From Chloroflexota bacterium (GTDB lineage: Bacteria > Chloroflexota > Anaerolineae > Aggregatilineales > Phototrophicaceae), in assembly GCA_016223085.1 (NCBI GenBank), contig JACRPS010000031.1, positions 116,981 to 180,980 on the forward strand: a stretch of 64,000 nt of DNA, given 5' to 3'. The notes below the pieces were generated by a model. It searched no databases. It was not told the origin of the DNA and saw nothing but the letters and a program-made list of their open reading frames with translations. This document shows, in pieces, positions 26,323 through 34,842 of the stretch. Position numbers and translations under genes: made by a program. Every line of letters starts with the position of its first letter. Position 1 is the first letter of the stretch.

Positions 26323-27498
26323 ATGCGAGTAATGACATTCCGGCTACCTGGGGGAGCGGCGCGCTGCGCCTCACTGGCCGTTCTACTGCTGCTTTGCTGG
26401 CTGCCGTCCCACGCAATGCCGCCCCTTATCCGCCTGTGCCCGCCGGTGGGTATTCAGCCGCGCGCGGCGGATTTCCAGCCAGGCGGTATCATCCTCACCG
26501 CGTTCGACCGTGACAGCCTGTGGGTGTATAACATTGACCGCGAAACCCGCTACCCACTGCCGGATACCAACCCGTGCGGCTCGAACTGCCACCTGTCGCC
26601 AGACTTCCGCTGGATTACCTACGTCAACGCTGCCGACCAGAGCTACGGCAAAATGCGGCTGGACGGCACGGAGCGCACACCGCTGGTGAGCTATGCCTCT
26701 GACGTGGAATGGTGGTCAGCGGATACGCTGCTGGTGTGGACTCCGGCGCGCGGGGCTTACCTGCTGCCGGAAAACGGCGGGGAACGCGAACCACTTGACG
26801 TGCGCGGCGTGCTAAAGATACAGCCGGGCGGGCGCTGGGGTGTGCTGGTGCAGTTGGATGGCGACACGTTTAAGCGCGGCCTTATCAACCTGGCATTTCG
26901 GGACATGCCGGGCATCGCGCAGCCGTATTTTGATCTCGGCGCGGATGTCCCGTATTTTGACGACGCGGCCTGGTCGCCAGACGGCCAGTGGTTCGCTTAC
27001 GTCGCACCGGGGTCGTTTGATGCACAGGCTGGCATTGCTGGCGGCGAAATATTTGCAGTACGCCCCGCCAATGGGACGCGCGCGCAGTGGACAGACCTGA
27101 CCAGCAGTTACGGCGCGGTGCGAATTAATGGGCGTGCCAGCGGTGATTTACGCTGGTCGCCGGATGGCACACGGCTGGCCTTCTGGGTGACGGAACTGCT
27201 CGGCCCCGACCCGGAAGCCAATCTGGGCAGTGCCATGATTCACGTGTTGGACATTCGGAGTGGAGAGGTAACGGCTTACTGCGGCTTCACCACCGACGAA
27301 CACACGCCGAACCCGCCGCGTCTCATCTGGTCACCAGATGGCACGCACCTGGCGTTTGGCGGCAACGTGCCGGGCGACGATAAGGGCTACCTGCTGCTGG
27401 CGCTGGACGTAGCGGCGGGCACATTTACGGCCTTAAGCGAGGGCATCTATCCAACGGTTGGCGGCCCGAACCCGGTGGCGTGGGGTTACGCGCCGTAG
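26323..27498 (+). CDS. secreted TolB/WD40-like beta-propeller protein
   Basis: From ATG 26323 the 391-residue product has a signal peptide (LAVLLLLCWLPSHA) and repeated propeller blades with the PD40 signature: LSPDFRWITYV, AAWSPDGQWFAYVAP, LRWSPDGTRLAFWV, LIWSPDGTHLAFGG. TolB-like propellers outside the membrane scaffold protein complexes or sense ligands; the role here is unknown. The frame is open up to 26110, but the upstream part crosses the promoter region of the divergent response regulator and looks non-coding. It precedes a membrane protein gene by 3 bases. Confidence 0.75.
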   Translation: MRVMTFRLPGGAARCASLAVLLLLCWLPSHAMPPLIRLCPPVGIQPRAADFQPGGIILTAFDRDSLWVYNIDRETRYPLPDTNPCGSNCHLSPDFRWITYVNAADQSYGKMRLDGTERTPLVSYASDVEWWSADTLLVWTPARGAYLLPENGGEREPLDVRGVLKIQPGGRWGVLVQLDGDTFKRGLINLAFRDMPGIAQPYFDLGADVPYFDDAAWSPDGQWFAYVAPGSFDAQAGIAGGEIFAVRPANGTRAQWTDLTSSYGAVRINGRASGDLRWSPDGTRLAFWVTELLGPDPEANLGSAMIHVLDIRSGEVTAYCGFTTDEHTPNPPRLIWSPDGTHLAFGGNVPGDDKGYLLLALDVAAGTFTALSEGIYPTVGGPNPVAWGYAP

Positions 27499-27501
27499 CG
27501 T

Positions 27502-28371
27502 ATGGTCACGCTCCGGCTGTGGCGCGCCCTTAACCGCCCTCCGTCCACGCATCCCGTCTTCCAGCGGACGGTGGTGCTGCCGGTTTATTCCGAAACGCAC
27601 TATTTAAGTTGGGCGAATGTGATTATCAGCCTGGTTATCGGCCTCAGCCGCTACGCGCCAACGCTGCTGTTCCTGTTGATGCCGTTGATCCTGCTGGTGC
27701 TGGGCCTGACTTACGGCCTGGACTGTGCGCTGCGCGTAGGCAGCGCCATCACCCGCGAACACGAGCGCGACACGTACAGCCTGCTCTCGCTCACTCCGTC
27801 CGGCCCGTTCAGCGCCATGTGGGCGCTGTGCGCCAGCGCGCTCTACCGCAACCACGACTTCATGCGCCTGCGCGACATCGTGCGGGTGTCCATTTCCAGC
27901 GGGGTTGTCGGCGCGGTGGTGGTTGCCGGCCTGCTGCTGGTGTTTACCTCCAACGTGTTTACCCGTTTCCCGCAGCCGGCCACCCTGACGTTTGCCCACC
28001 TGCTGAATTTCCTGGTCATCCTGGGCGCGGTCTACGTGGAATACGTGCAGTCGCTGGCGCTGGGCGTGCTGGTGGGCATGGCGGTGGCGACCTACACCGC
28101 CAGCCGCCTCGACGCCAGCCTGTGGGCGTTCGGCCTGTACCTGCTGCTGCAGGCGGCGGTTTACGTGCTGACACTGCTGGTCGGCTTCACGCTGCTGCCG
28201 CTGCTGTACGACCGGCTGCACCTCACCGGCGATTACGCGCTTACCAGCCTCAGCCTGCTGCGGCTGGGCATTTTCGGCGCCATGCGGGAGCTGATCGTCA
28301 CGGCGCTGTGGCGGTCGCTGCTGCAACGCCTGAACGTCACACCAATGGAATTGGACTTTATGCCCCGCTAA
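27502..28371 (+). CDS. multi-pass membrane protein of unknown function
   Basis: The 289-residue protein has about seven hydrophobic helices, for example YAPTLLFLLMPLILLVLGLTYGL, VGAVVVAGLLLVFTS, FLVILGAVYVEYVQSLALGVLVGMAVATYTA and LLLQAAVYVLTLLVGFTLLPLLY. No motif is recognised; the loop SAITREHERDTYSLLSLTPSGP resembles a stretch in ABC-2-type permease-like proteins, but the match is weak. It starts 3 bases after the secreted propeller gene, so the two are coupled and may form a membrane complex. lipA follows 46 bases later. Confidence 0.65.
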   Translation: MVTLRLWRALNRPPSTHPVFQRTVVLPVYSETHYLSWANVIISLVIGLSRYAPTLLFLLMPLILLVLGLTYGLDCALRVGSAITREHERDTYSLLSLTPSGPFSAMWALCASALYRNHDFMRLRDIVRVSISSGVVGAVVVAGLLLVFTSNVFTRFPQPATLTFAHLLNFLVILGAVYVEYVQSLALGVLVGMAVATYTASRLDASLWAFGLYLLLQAAVYVLTLLVGFTLLPLLYDRLHLTGDYALTSLSLLRLGIFGAMRELIVTALWRSLLQRLNVTPMELDFMPR

Positions 28372-28382
28372 TCAAGCCGGGT

Positions 28383-28388
28383 TATAAT
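28383..28388 (+). promoter_or_regulatory. -10 element TATAAT upstream of lipA
   Basis: A perfect TATAAT lies 29 bases before the GTG start of lipA and 12 bases after the preceding gene. No matching -35 box stands at standard distance. It suggests lipA has its own promoter. Confidence 0.45.
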
Positions 28389-28417
28389 CATGGCAATCAG
28401 CGAAAGGTTGTTTGATC

Positions 28418-29383
28418 GTGACCGATACCATTGACCCCAACGCCATCCCCACCGTCGAAGCGGCGGGCTGGCAGCCTGACCCCAAACACCCGCGCCGCCG
28501 CCCGCCCTGGATTAAGGTGCGCGCGCCCGGCGGCGAGGTGTTCCAGCAGGTGCATGACCTGATGCGCCGCCAGCAGTTAAATACCATCTGCGAGGAGGCC
28601 AACTGTCCGAACCGTACCGAGTGCTGGAATCACGGCACGGCGACGTTCCTGATTTTAGGCGATGTCTGCACGCGCAGTTGCCGTTTCTGCGACGTAAAAA
28701 CGGGGCGACCAAAGCCGATTGACTGGAATGAGCCGCTGCGCGTGGCGCAGGCGGTGAAGGCGCTCAACCTGCGGCACGTCGTGATTACCAGCGTCAACCG
28801 CGACGAACGCGCCGACGGCGGCGCGCCCGCCTTCGCCATGACGATCAAGGCGGTGCGCCAGCTTCAGCCGGGCTGCTCCATCGAAGTGCTGATTCCCGAC
28901 TTCAAAGGCAGCGAAGCGGCGCTGAAGATCGTGGTAGACGCGCAGCCGGAAATCCTGAATCACAACGTCGAAACCGTGCCGCGCCTGTTTAAGAAGGTGC
29001 AGCCGCAGGATCGCTACGAGTGGGCGCTTAAGACGCTGGGCGATGCCAAGCAGATGGACCCGCTGGTGCTGACCAAAAGCGGCATCATGGTTGGCCTGGG
29101 CGAAACGTTTGACGAAGTGGTGGACGTGATGCGCGACCTGGCCGGGCTGGGTGTGGACATCCTGACCATCGGCCAGTACTTGCAGCCCAGCCAGAAGCAC
29201 CTGCCGATTGAACGCTACTACCTGCCGGAAGAATTTGACGCCTTCGAGCGCATCGGCAGGGAACTGGGCTTTAAGTGGGTGGAAAGCGGCCCGCTGGTGC
29301 GCAGCAGCTACCGCGCCGACCAGCAGGTGCGCGAACTGTCAAAGCTGAATTACATCCATATCCGGGAAACGTCGGTAGAATAG
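28418..29383 (+). CDS. lipA: lipoyl synthase
   Basis: The 321-residue radical-SAM enzyme inserts two sulfurs into octanoyl groups on E2 and GcvH proteins. Both clusters are visible: the auxiliary [12 protein letters not shown] (Cys58, 63, 69) and the radical-[11 protein letters not shown] (Cys84, 88, 91). The C-terminus has the conserved [16 protein letters not shown] with the serine that ligates the auxiliary cluster. GTG at 28418 is preferred over TTG at 28412, because AAAGG lies 10 bases before the GTG but only 4 before the TTG. lipB is not in the window. Confidence 0.96.
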   Translation: MTDTIDPNAIPTVEAAGWQPDPKHPRRRPPWIKVRAPGGEVFQQVHDLMRRQQLNTICEEANCPNRTECWNHGTATFLILGDVCTRSCRFCDVKTGRPKPIDWNEPLRVAQAVKALNLRHVVITSVNRDERADGGAPAFAMTIKAVRQLQPGCSIEVLIPDFKGSEAALKIVVDAQPEILNHNVETVPRLFKKVQPQDRYEWALKTLGDAKQMDPLVLTKSGIMVGLGETFDEVVDVMRDLAGLGVDILTIGQYLQPSQKHLPIERYYLPEEFDAFERIGRELGFKWVESGPLVRSSYRADQQVRELSKLNYIHIRETSVE

Positions 29384-29388
29384 GATTC

Positions 29389-29418
29389 GTAGGGGAGGGT
29401 TTCTAAACCCGCCCCTAC
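29389..29418. repeat. palindromic intergenic repeat, copy 9
   Basis: GTAGGGGAGGGTTT followed by AAACCCGCCCCTAC, with one arm mismatch. It lies 6 bases after the lipA stop. Confidence 0.88.
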
Positions 29419-29468
29419 CTTTTAACCTCAGCAACAGCATTTCCGCTGTTGTTAGATATAACCACAAC

Positions 29469-30023
29469 ATGGAAAAAGAAAAACGAAAACCCAAGAAAAA
29501 ACCTCAGCCAGATGAGGAATTTGTAACATTTTGCCCCGTGGAAGAATGTGCTGCGCGTGTAAAATCACTACAGAGAAGTGAAACATTTGGTTTTTTACGG
29601 ACGACTGTAGCTATTTCCCCGATGGTCAATGGCACCAGGGACTTCAGTATTAATCGAACCTGTTTTGCCATAGGCGGCGGTTTCCACCTGCAACCTTCGG
29701 GGACTGAACGTTACAACTATGTAAAAATACAGATTCAAGGCACACTTTCTTCGTTGAATACATTCGATCAAACATTGGTCACTTTAAAAAGCCGGACTCA
29801 ACCTATAACTTTCGTTGTGAATGGTTGTTGGTTTGTCCTCTTTGGCCCTGCTATTTTGCTGATTGCCCTGTATTTCCTGCTGGAAGGCGCTTTCTTCATG
29901 GCGCTGCTGATGTTTTTTATGCTTTCGGCAGCAGGTTATTTGATGATTTATCAGCCCATTCTACTTGGTGATGAATACCAGCGAGAACTCGCAAGTGATG
30001 TGAAGCAGGTTATACAAAAATAG
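29469..30023 (+). CDS. hypothetical protein with two C-terminal membrane helices
   Basis: The 184-residue product has a highly basic N-terminus (MEKEKRKPKKKPQ) and a soluble middle part with NGTRDFSINRTCFAIGGGF. Two adjacent membrane helices follow (WFVLFGPAILLIALYFLLEGAFFMALLMFFMLSAAGYLMIYQ). No family is recognised. Its codon use is visibly more AT-rich than its neighbours (AAAAGA, TTTTTA, ACATTT), so it may have been acquired. Repeat copies flank it on both sides (29389-29418 and 30039-30068), which could have helped an insertion. The stop TAG is followed by GGGGCGAC, resembling a fragment of the repeat. Confidence 0.55.
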   Translation: MEKEKRKPKKKPQPDEEFVTFCPVEECAARVKSLQRSETFGFLRTTVAISPMVNGTRDFSINRTCFAIGGGFHLQPSGTERYNYVKIQIQGTLSSLNTFDQTLVTLKSRTQPITFVVNGCWFVLFGPAILLIALYFLLEGAFFMALLMFFMLSAAGYLMIYQPILLGDEYQRELASDVKQVIQK

Positions 30024-30038
30024 GGGCGACTGCATTGT

Positions 30039-30068
30039 GTAGGCGCGGGTTTAGAAACCCGCCCCTAC
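30039..30068. repeat. palindromic intergenic repeat, copy 10
   Basis: GTAGGCGCGGGTTT followed by AAACCCGCCCCTAC; one mismatch in the left arm. It lies between converging genes. Confidence 0.88.
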
Positions 30069-30126
30069 AGAATTCGCGCTTAACGCCCATGTTCCACCAA
30101 ATCTGTCTGGTCGCTCAACGTTCGCC

Positions 30127-31056
30127 CTACTCCCCATCCCCTTCCGAATCTCCCAGTATCCGCCGCAGCTCGTTGCCCCACACGTCGTCCAGCGGGTCAA
30201 AAATGACTTCGGTGAACTCGTCGGAAAGGCGCTGCATGTAGTCGCGGATGCCCAGATGCGGCGCGGCGCTGTCCAGTTCGTCTACCTTCGCCTCGACCGA
30301 CTCGACCACACGCCCGGCCTTTTCTTCCAGATCGCTCAGGTCGAAGCTGGTTTTCAGCCAGTAGTTGGCGCGCTTCATCACGCCCAGCCAGGCCATGAAG
30401 TCGTTTTCCAGCCGGATGGTGCTGCCGTTGGTGGTGAAGTTGGAGAAGTCATAGGCCGGCACGAAGGCGTACAGGCCAACGTATTCCAGGCCGCGTTCGC
30501 CCGCCCGCTTGCAGACGACAGAACCGATACTCGCGCCGCCCTCGTAGTCAGAGAGATTAACGGCCAGCCGCCGAACCGGTTCCTTCAGCGCCGGCAGGCT
30601 GTAGTTGGATGAAATCATGCGTTCCTTATCGTAGGGTAGCTCACCATAAACGCCGCCCAGCCCGACGATGCGCTTCACGCCAAGCGACTGCGCCGCGTCC
30701 AGTATCGCCGCCACGTATCGTTCGATGTCCATATGCGGCTCGTCGCCCAGGAAGATCACCACGCCGCGCTGACTGTCACCGGTGTAATAAAACTCGTTGC
30801 GCTGCGTTTCCAGCGACCGGGGATAACCCTCGTCAAACTTCACCACCGGGCGCACCAGATCATGCGTGCCGGGAATCTGGAACAGGTAAAAGCCGTCGGG
30901 CTTCATCGTACCGATCCTGCGCGCTTTGGTGTGCTGGACAAGATACAGCGGCAGACCGGACGATACCGAACCGCCGTCCGCCCACTGCCGCCAGCCGGCG
31001 ATCATGACGATTTCCTGCGCTTCGGGCCGTTCCCTGAAGTCTACGCTGTCTGCCAT
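30127..31056 (-). CDS. PAC2 family protein
   Basis: The 309-residue protein matches the PAC2 family, which includes proteasome-assembly chaperones and many bacterial proteins of unknown role. Visible family features are the opening EAQEIVMIAGWRQWADGGSVSSGLPLYL, the core VVIFLGDEPHMDIERYVAAILDAAQSLGVKRIVGLGGVYGELPYDKER, and a helical C-terminus (RDYMQRLSDEFTEVIFDPLDDVWGNELRRILGD). The start at 31056 has GGGAG upstream; a longer frame to 31119 is repeat sequence. No proteasome gene is near. Confidence 0.85.
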   Translation of the reverse strand: MADSVDFRERPEAQEIVMIAGWRQWADGGSVSSGLPLYLVQHTKARRIGTMKPDGFYLFQIPGTHDLVRPVVKFDEGYPRSLETQRNEFYYTGDSQRGVVIFLGDEPHMDIERYVAAILDAAQSLGVKRIVGLGGVYGELPYDKERMISSNYSLPALKEPVRRLAVNLSDYEGGASIGSVVCKRAGERGLEYVGLYAFVPAYDFSNFTTNGSTIRLENDFMAWLGVMKRANYWLKTSFDLSDLEEKAGRVVESVEAKVDELDSAAPHLGIRDYMQRLSDEFTEVIFDPLDDVWGNELRRILGDSEGDGE

Positions 31057-31083
31057 AAGGTAAATCTCCCATCTGGTAATACC

Positions 31084-31112
31084 GTAGGGGCGGGTCTCAG
31101 ACCCGCCCCTAC
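31084..31112. repeat. palindromic intergenic repeat, copy 11
   Basis: Arms GTAGGGGCGGGTCT and AGACCCGCCCCTAC around one base, a near-perfect copy between two co-directional genes. Confidence 0.9.
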
Positions 31113-31126
31113 ACGCCATCGTACAA

Positions 31127-31858
31127 CTAATACGTCTTCAGCCGTTCCATAATGCGTTCGTAGGCTTCGTTGATCTGCTGCATCTTGGCATGGGCATCCG
31201 GCGCGGGGTTGCTGTCCGGGTGGTAACGCAGCGCCTTCTTGCGGTAGGCGCGTTTGATGTCACTGGTGCTGGCTGACACCGGCACGCCGAGCAGATCGTA
31301 AAACGGCTGCAAGGGGTTGTACGCGCGGGGTTCCGGTTGCTGCTGGTGCGTCTGGTGCGCGTACTGCTGCGCCGCGAAACCGGCCACCTTGCGCACGCCC
31401 AGCAGGTATTTGTTATTGAAGGTGGCGTAATCGCCGCTCAGTTCCGCCAGGTTCACCGGCTCGCCGGTGGAAATCCGCCCGCTTTTGCTGATAAACACCG
31501 GGATGATGGCGACCTTCGTCCCGTCTATCCGGTAGGCGTACACTTTGCCGCCATAGGCGTGAACCAGCAGGCGAAGCGCGTCGCTCATCAGCGCCGTTTC
31601 GCCGTCATCGGTGATGCGGTCGAGTGCCGGGATAAACAGCGTGTGCATATCCCGCTGCGTGTTGGCGTTCAGCATCTTTTTGATAAAGCCGACAGACAGT
31701 TCGCCCGCCAGCAGGTAAATGGCAATCTCTTCGTGAAAGCTCGGCTGCGCCACGGTGACGATAAGGGCGCCCTCGTCCAGCACGCGGATGGATTGGACGT
31801 TCTGAACCTGACGCAGCCGCGTCTGAAGATCCTCAAACGCGACGTGCAAGCTGCTCAT
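31127..31858 (-). CDS. protein with C-terminal J domain
   Basis: The 243-residue product ends with a J domain (about 180-243): [52 protein letters not shown], with the HPD motif at 213-215 needed to stimulate DnaK ATPase. The first 160 residues form an alpha/beta domain of unknown type ([39 protein letters not shown]). J domains are usually N-terminal, and no zinc-finger or DnaJ C-terminal domain is present, so this is a specialised co-chaperone that would deliver a particular client. It is upstream of the PAC2 gene on the same strand. Confidence 0.82.
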   Translation of the reverse strand: MSSLHVAFEDLQTRLRQVQNVQSIRVLDEGALIVTVAQPSFHEEIAIYLLAGELSVGFIKKMLNANTQRDMHTLFIPALDRITDDGETALMSDALRLLVHAYGGKVYAYRIDGTKVAIIPVFISKSGRISTGEPVNLAELSGDYATFNNKYLLGVRKVAGFAAQQYAHQTHQQQPEPRAYNPLQPFYDLLGVPVSASTSDIKRAYRKKALRYHPDSNPAPDAHAKMQQINEAYERIMERLKTY

Positions 31859-31911
31859 GCAATCGTGACCTCCTGCCTTAAGTGTAGCAGAAAAGGGAAG
31901 GGGGAATCAAA

Positions 31912-31934
31912 GAGGGCGCGTGGATTGCGCCCTC
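31912..31934 (-). terminator. hairpin terminator after the DnaB-like gene
   Basis: On the minus strand, GAGGGCGC and GCGCCCTC pair around a 7-base loop and are followed by TTTGATT. It lies about 55 bases past the stop of the DnaB-like ATPase gene, which reads into it. Confidence 0.65.
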
Positions 31935-31948
31935 AATGAATGCTGCCG

Positions 31949-31978
31949 GTAGGGCGGGTTTCGAAACCCGCCCCTTAC
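31949..31978. repeat. palindromic intergenic repeat, copy 12
   Basis: GTAGGGCGGGTTTC followed by GAAACCCGCCCCTTAC, with one-base indels at the outer ends. It lies between the DnaB-like gene's stop and its terminator. Confidence 0.85.
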
Positions 31979-31987
31979 AATCATGCT

Positions 31988-33175
31988 TTAACTTTCGATC
32001 ACCTTGTCGTCAATCAACTGCTGCTGCACCTTCTGGCCGCGTGGGTCAAAGGCGAAGTGCTGGCCGTAGAGCTGGAACTCCATGTCCTGCATGGCGCGTC
32101 CGGCACGGTTTTTCTCGACCGTGAACACCACCCAGTCCCGGAACTGTTTGGCCGTGTATGGATTAAACGCCACGTGGTCTTTTGACAGGATGTGGTACTT
32201 GTTGTTCATGATGATGGCGATGTCAGACTCGTAATCCAGCGCGCTGCTGCCGCGCAGGTGGAACAGGTGAATCCGCTTGCTCTTGAGTCCTTCGCGGTCG
32301 GCGGCCACGATGGACCACACCGGCACGTCCAGCGACAGCGCGATGTCCTTCAGCCCTTCGACGATGATGGTCACTTTGTCGTTTTCGTCACGGGGACGTT
32401 CCGGGTACACGGCGATTTTTTGCAGGTAGTCCACAAACACGGTGACGTTGCCGCCAGTGGCGTCACACAGGCGTGCCGTCATCTCCTTGATCGCCTTCAG
32501 CGTGGTGACAGCCGGGCTGGCCTTCACCAGAATCATCCGGTCAGAGTAGCGGGACATGCGCTGGAGTGCCGGCGCGGTTTTGGGATTCTCGCGCAGAATC
32601 GCCTGCAGCGAGCCGGCAGGGCCGTTGTCACGCCCCATGAAGCCTTTCGCCCGTTCCGCCACGATGATCTGGTACAGGTCGCGCAGCTTGATACCGCGAC
32701 TGATGTCAATCTCCGGCGGGTTGACGCTCTCCATGCACAGCAGCCGATGCATCAAATGCGTTTCGGTATGCTCGTAGGACAGGTAGAAGGCGTACTGGTC
32801 AGGACGCATGGCGATGTTGCGCGCGATTTGCAGCGTCGCAATCGTCTTGCCGATGCCCTGCGCGCCGCCTAGCAGAATCAATTCCGTTTTTCGCAGGCCG
32901 CCACCAATAAAACCGTCCAGTGGGTCGAAGCCGGTAGACATCGGTACGTAGTCCACCAGATCGCCCTGGATGACACGTTCGTTCGCCTCGTTAATCACCT
33001 GTGTCAGCGTGCGTGGCATATGGGCAGCGCCGCCGCTGCGGCTGGTTGGTTTTTGCGCTGGCGCTGCCGCCGGACGGGGTTGGGCAGCGGGCGGCGTCGG
33101 CGGCGCGTTAGCCGCCTGGTTGCCCATCAGATCGGGGTCAGGCGGAAGGTCGTTGGTAAAACGGCGTGTTGCCAT
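31988..33175 (-). CDS. DnaB-like RecA-fold ATPase without the DnaB N-terminal domain
   Basis: The 395-residue protein has a Pro/Ala-rich, probably disordered N-terminus (1-55) and then a DnaB helicase C-terminal domain. Visible parts are STGFDPLDGFIGGGLRKTELILLGGAQGIGKT (Walker A at 103-111), NVTVFVDYLQKI (Walker B), LKDIALSLDVPVWSIVAADREGL and LRGSSALDYESDIAIIMNN. It would bind ATP and DNA, perhaps as a ring. Because it lacks the primase-interacting N-terminal domain it is not the main replicative helicase; a KaiC/RadA-like or phage-type role is possible. AGAGG lies 8 bases before the ATG. It is divergent from rpoD. Confidence 0.8.
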   Translation of the reverse strand: MATRRFTNDLPPDPDLMGNQAANAPPTPPAAQPRPAAAPAQKPTSRSGGAAHMPRTLTQVINEANERVIQGDLVDYVPMSTGFDPLDGFIGGGLRKTELILLGGAQGIGKTIATLQIARNIAMRPDQYAFYLSYEHTETHLMHRLLCMESVNPPEIDISRGIKLRDLYQIIVAERAKGFMGRDNGPAGSLQAILRENPKTAPALQRMSRYSDRMILVKASPAVTTLKAIKEMTARLCDATGGNVTVFVDYLQKIAVYPERPRDENDKVTIIVEGLKDIALSLDVPVWSIVAADREGLKSKRIHLFHLRGSSALDYESDIAIIMNNKYHILSKDHVAFNPYTAKQFRDWVVFTVEKNRAGRAMQDMEFQLYGQHFAFDPRGQKVQQQLIDDKVIES

Positions 33176-33476
33176 TGAAATAACCTCTTGTGCTCGTATT
33201 ATAAATCATACTATTTACATTTTTCTGGCGCAATCAGACGATCTTTATTCTCAGTGAATTTCCTCTGAATTTTACCAGTTCTAACCAGAACATTACCATA
33301 CCTTAATGGTTTTTACGTCTTTTGGCATTTCTTACGCATCCCCATATTTATAATTTATTCACAAACGAACGAAAATTGTGCTAAAATGAAGTTGTTTCGC
33401 TTTCGCCGTGTTTGTTTCGTGTAACAAGCGCGGCGATTGTGCGCTATCCGTACATCGAGTACACAGAGGGTGTCAC
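33176..33476. promoter_or_regulatory. divergent promoter region between DnaB-like gene and rpoD
   Basis: This 301-base gap is distinctly AT-rich. Towards rpoD it holds TTCACA (33358-33363) and TAAAAT (33382-33387) with an 18-base spacer, a good sigma-70 promoter about 90 bases before the GTG start. A second TATAAT-like box lies at 33349-33354. The part next to the DnaB-like gene is AT-rich too, but no clear hexamer pair stands out. No small gene was seen. Confidence 0.6.
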
Positions 33477-34649
33477 GTGATACAGGAACTGATGAGCCGG
33501 GCTGACCAACGCGGATTTGTAACCTTCGAGGATGTCCTGGAATTATTGGATGAAGAAGGCGATGACATTAACAGTATTGAGACCTTACTGTTTGAACTGG
33601 ACGAGTTGGGCATCGAAATCCGCCAGGAAAGCGAACCCCCCGCCCGCACGGGCTTCAGCGACGAGATGGAATTTGAGTTTGAGCCGGAGGAACTGACCCA
33701 TGATCCCGGCGTTGGCGACATCAACGCTGTTTCCCCTGATGACCCCGTTGGCCTGTATTTCCGTCAGATGGCGCAGGAACCCCTGCTGACCGCGCAGGAA
33801 GAAATCGAACTTGCCAAGCGTATTGAACTGGGTAAGGAAGCCAAAAAATGCCTGTGCAAACCCGGCCTGCGCGAGAGCTATGGCCCAGGATGGATTGCGC
33901 ATATGGAACGCCTGGTCGGTGACGGGCAGGCGGCCCGCGAACATCTGGGGCGAGCCAATACGCGGTTGGTGGTCAGTATCGCCAAGCGGTACATGGGGCA
34001 GGGGTTGCCATTCCCGGACCTGATTCAGGAAGGCAACGTTGGTCTGATGCGCGCCGTAGATAAATACGATTACACGCGCGGCAACCGCTTCAGCACCTAT
34101 GCGACCTGGTGGATCCGTCAGGCGATCACCCGCGCCCTAGCGCAAAAGACCCGTACCATCCGCATCCCCCTGCACATGACCGAACGTATCCGCCAGATGT
34201 ACCGCACCGCCCAGAATCTGGAACAGTCGCTGGGCCGCCGCCCGTCTCCGGAAGAAATCGCGGCGGAGATGGAACTGCCCGCCGAAGCGATTCGCGGCAT
34301 GATGGACGCCAGCCAGCACGCGATTGCGCTGGAACGCCCGGTTGGCGACGATGGCGACAGCGAGTTTGGCGATTTTATTGAAGACCAGGACTCGCCCAGT
34401 CCGGTGGAGTCGGCCACGCAGCATCTGCTGCAGGAAACGATTGAGGAAATTCTGAGCGAACTGACACCGCGCCAGAGCCACATCCTGCGGTTGCGTTTTG
34501 GCCTGGGCGGTGGCGAACCGCACACGCTGGAAGAGATCGCCAACAAGTTTGGCCTTAGCCGTGAACGAATCCGCCAGCTTGAAAAAGAGGCGCTGCGCAG
34601 CCTGCGCCACCCGCGCCTGGCACACAATTTGCGCGATTACCTGAGCTAA
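33477..34649 (+). CDS. rpoD: principal RNA polymerase sigma factor (RpoD/SigA)
   Basis: The 390-residue protein has all sigma-70 regions: a 1.1-like domain (IQELMSRADQRGFVTFEDVLELLDEEG), region 1.2 (DDPVGLYFRQMAQEPLLTAQEEIELAKRIE), region 2 (ANTRLVVSIAKRYMGQGLPFPDLIQEGNVGLMRAVDKYDYTRGNRFSTYATWWIRQAITRAL), region 3 and region 4 (LTPRQSHILRLRFGLGGGEPHTLEEIANKFGLSRERIRQLEKEALRSLRHP). It directs transcription of housekeeping genes. GTG 33477 is the start: AGAGGG precedes it by about 7 bases, and upstream codons (to 33408) show no homology. The gene is monocistronic. Confidence 0.95.
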   Translation: MIQELMSRADQRGFVTFEDVLELLDEEGDDINSIETLLFELDELGIEIRQESEPPARTGFSDEMEFEFEPEELTHDPGVGDINAVSPDDPVGLYFRQMAQEPLLTAQEEIELAKRIELGKEAKKCLCKPGLRESYGPGWIAHMERLVGDGQAAREHLGRANTRLVVSIAKRYMGQGLPFPDLIQEGNVGLMRAVDKYDYTRGNRFSTYATWWIRQAITRALAQKTRTIRIPLHMTERIRQMYRTAQNLEQSLGRRPSPEEIAAEMELPAEAIRGMMDASQHAIALERPVGDDGDSEFGDFIEDQDSPSPVESATQHLLQETIEEILSELTPRQSHILRLRFGLGGGEPHTLEEIANKFGLSRERIRQLEKEALRSLRHPRLAHNLRDYLS

Positions 34650-34668
34650 AACCCCCGATGAAATTGAT

Positions 34669-34696
34669 GTAGAGGCACGGTATGCCGTGCCTCTAC
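34669..34696. repeat. palindromic intergenic repeat, copy 13
   Basis: Arms GTAGAGGCACGGTA and TGCCGTGCCTCTAC, a variant with GTAGAG/CTCTAC ends, just after rpoD. It could serve as an rpoD terminator hairpin, but it has no U-run. Confidence 0.85.
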
Positions 34697-34789
34697 GGGT
34701 TGATAATCCTATACGTGAACACCCGCCGGGCAACCATGCCCGGTTTTGATTCTTGAGGCGCAGCGCCGCCGGTTATGGTGGATAATAGG

Positions 34790-34819
34790 GTAGGGGCGGG
34801 TTTCGAAAGCCGCCCCGAC
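34790..34819. repeat. palindromic intergenic repeat, copy 14 (degenerate)
   Basis: GTAGGGGCGGGTTTC followed by GAAAGCCGCCCCGAC; right arm diverged. It lies about 25 bases before the mannosyltransferase start. Confidence 0.8.
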
Positions 34820-34842
34820 GGAGCAATTTTGGGGAAAGGTTT

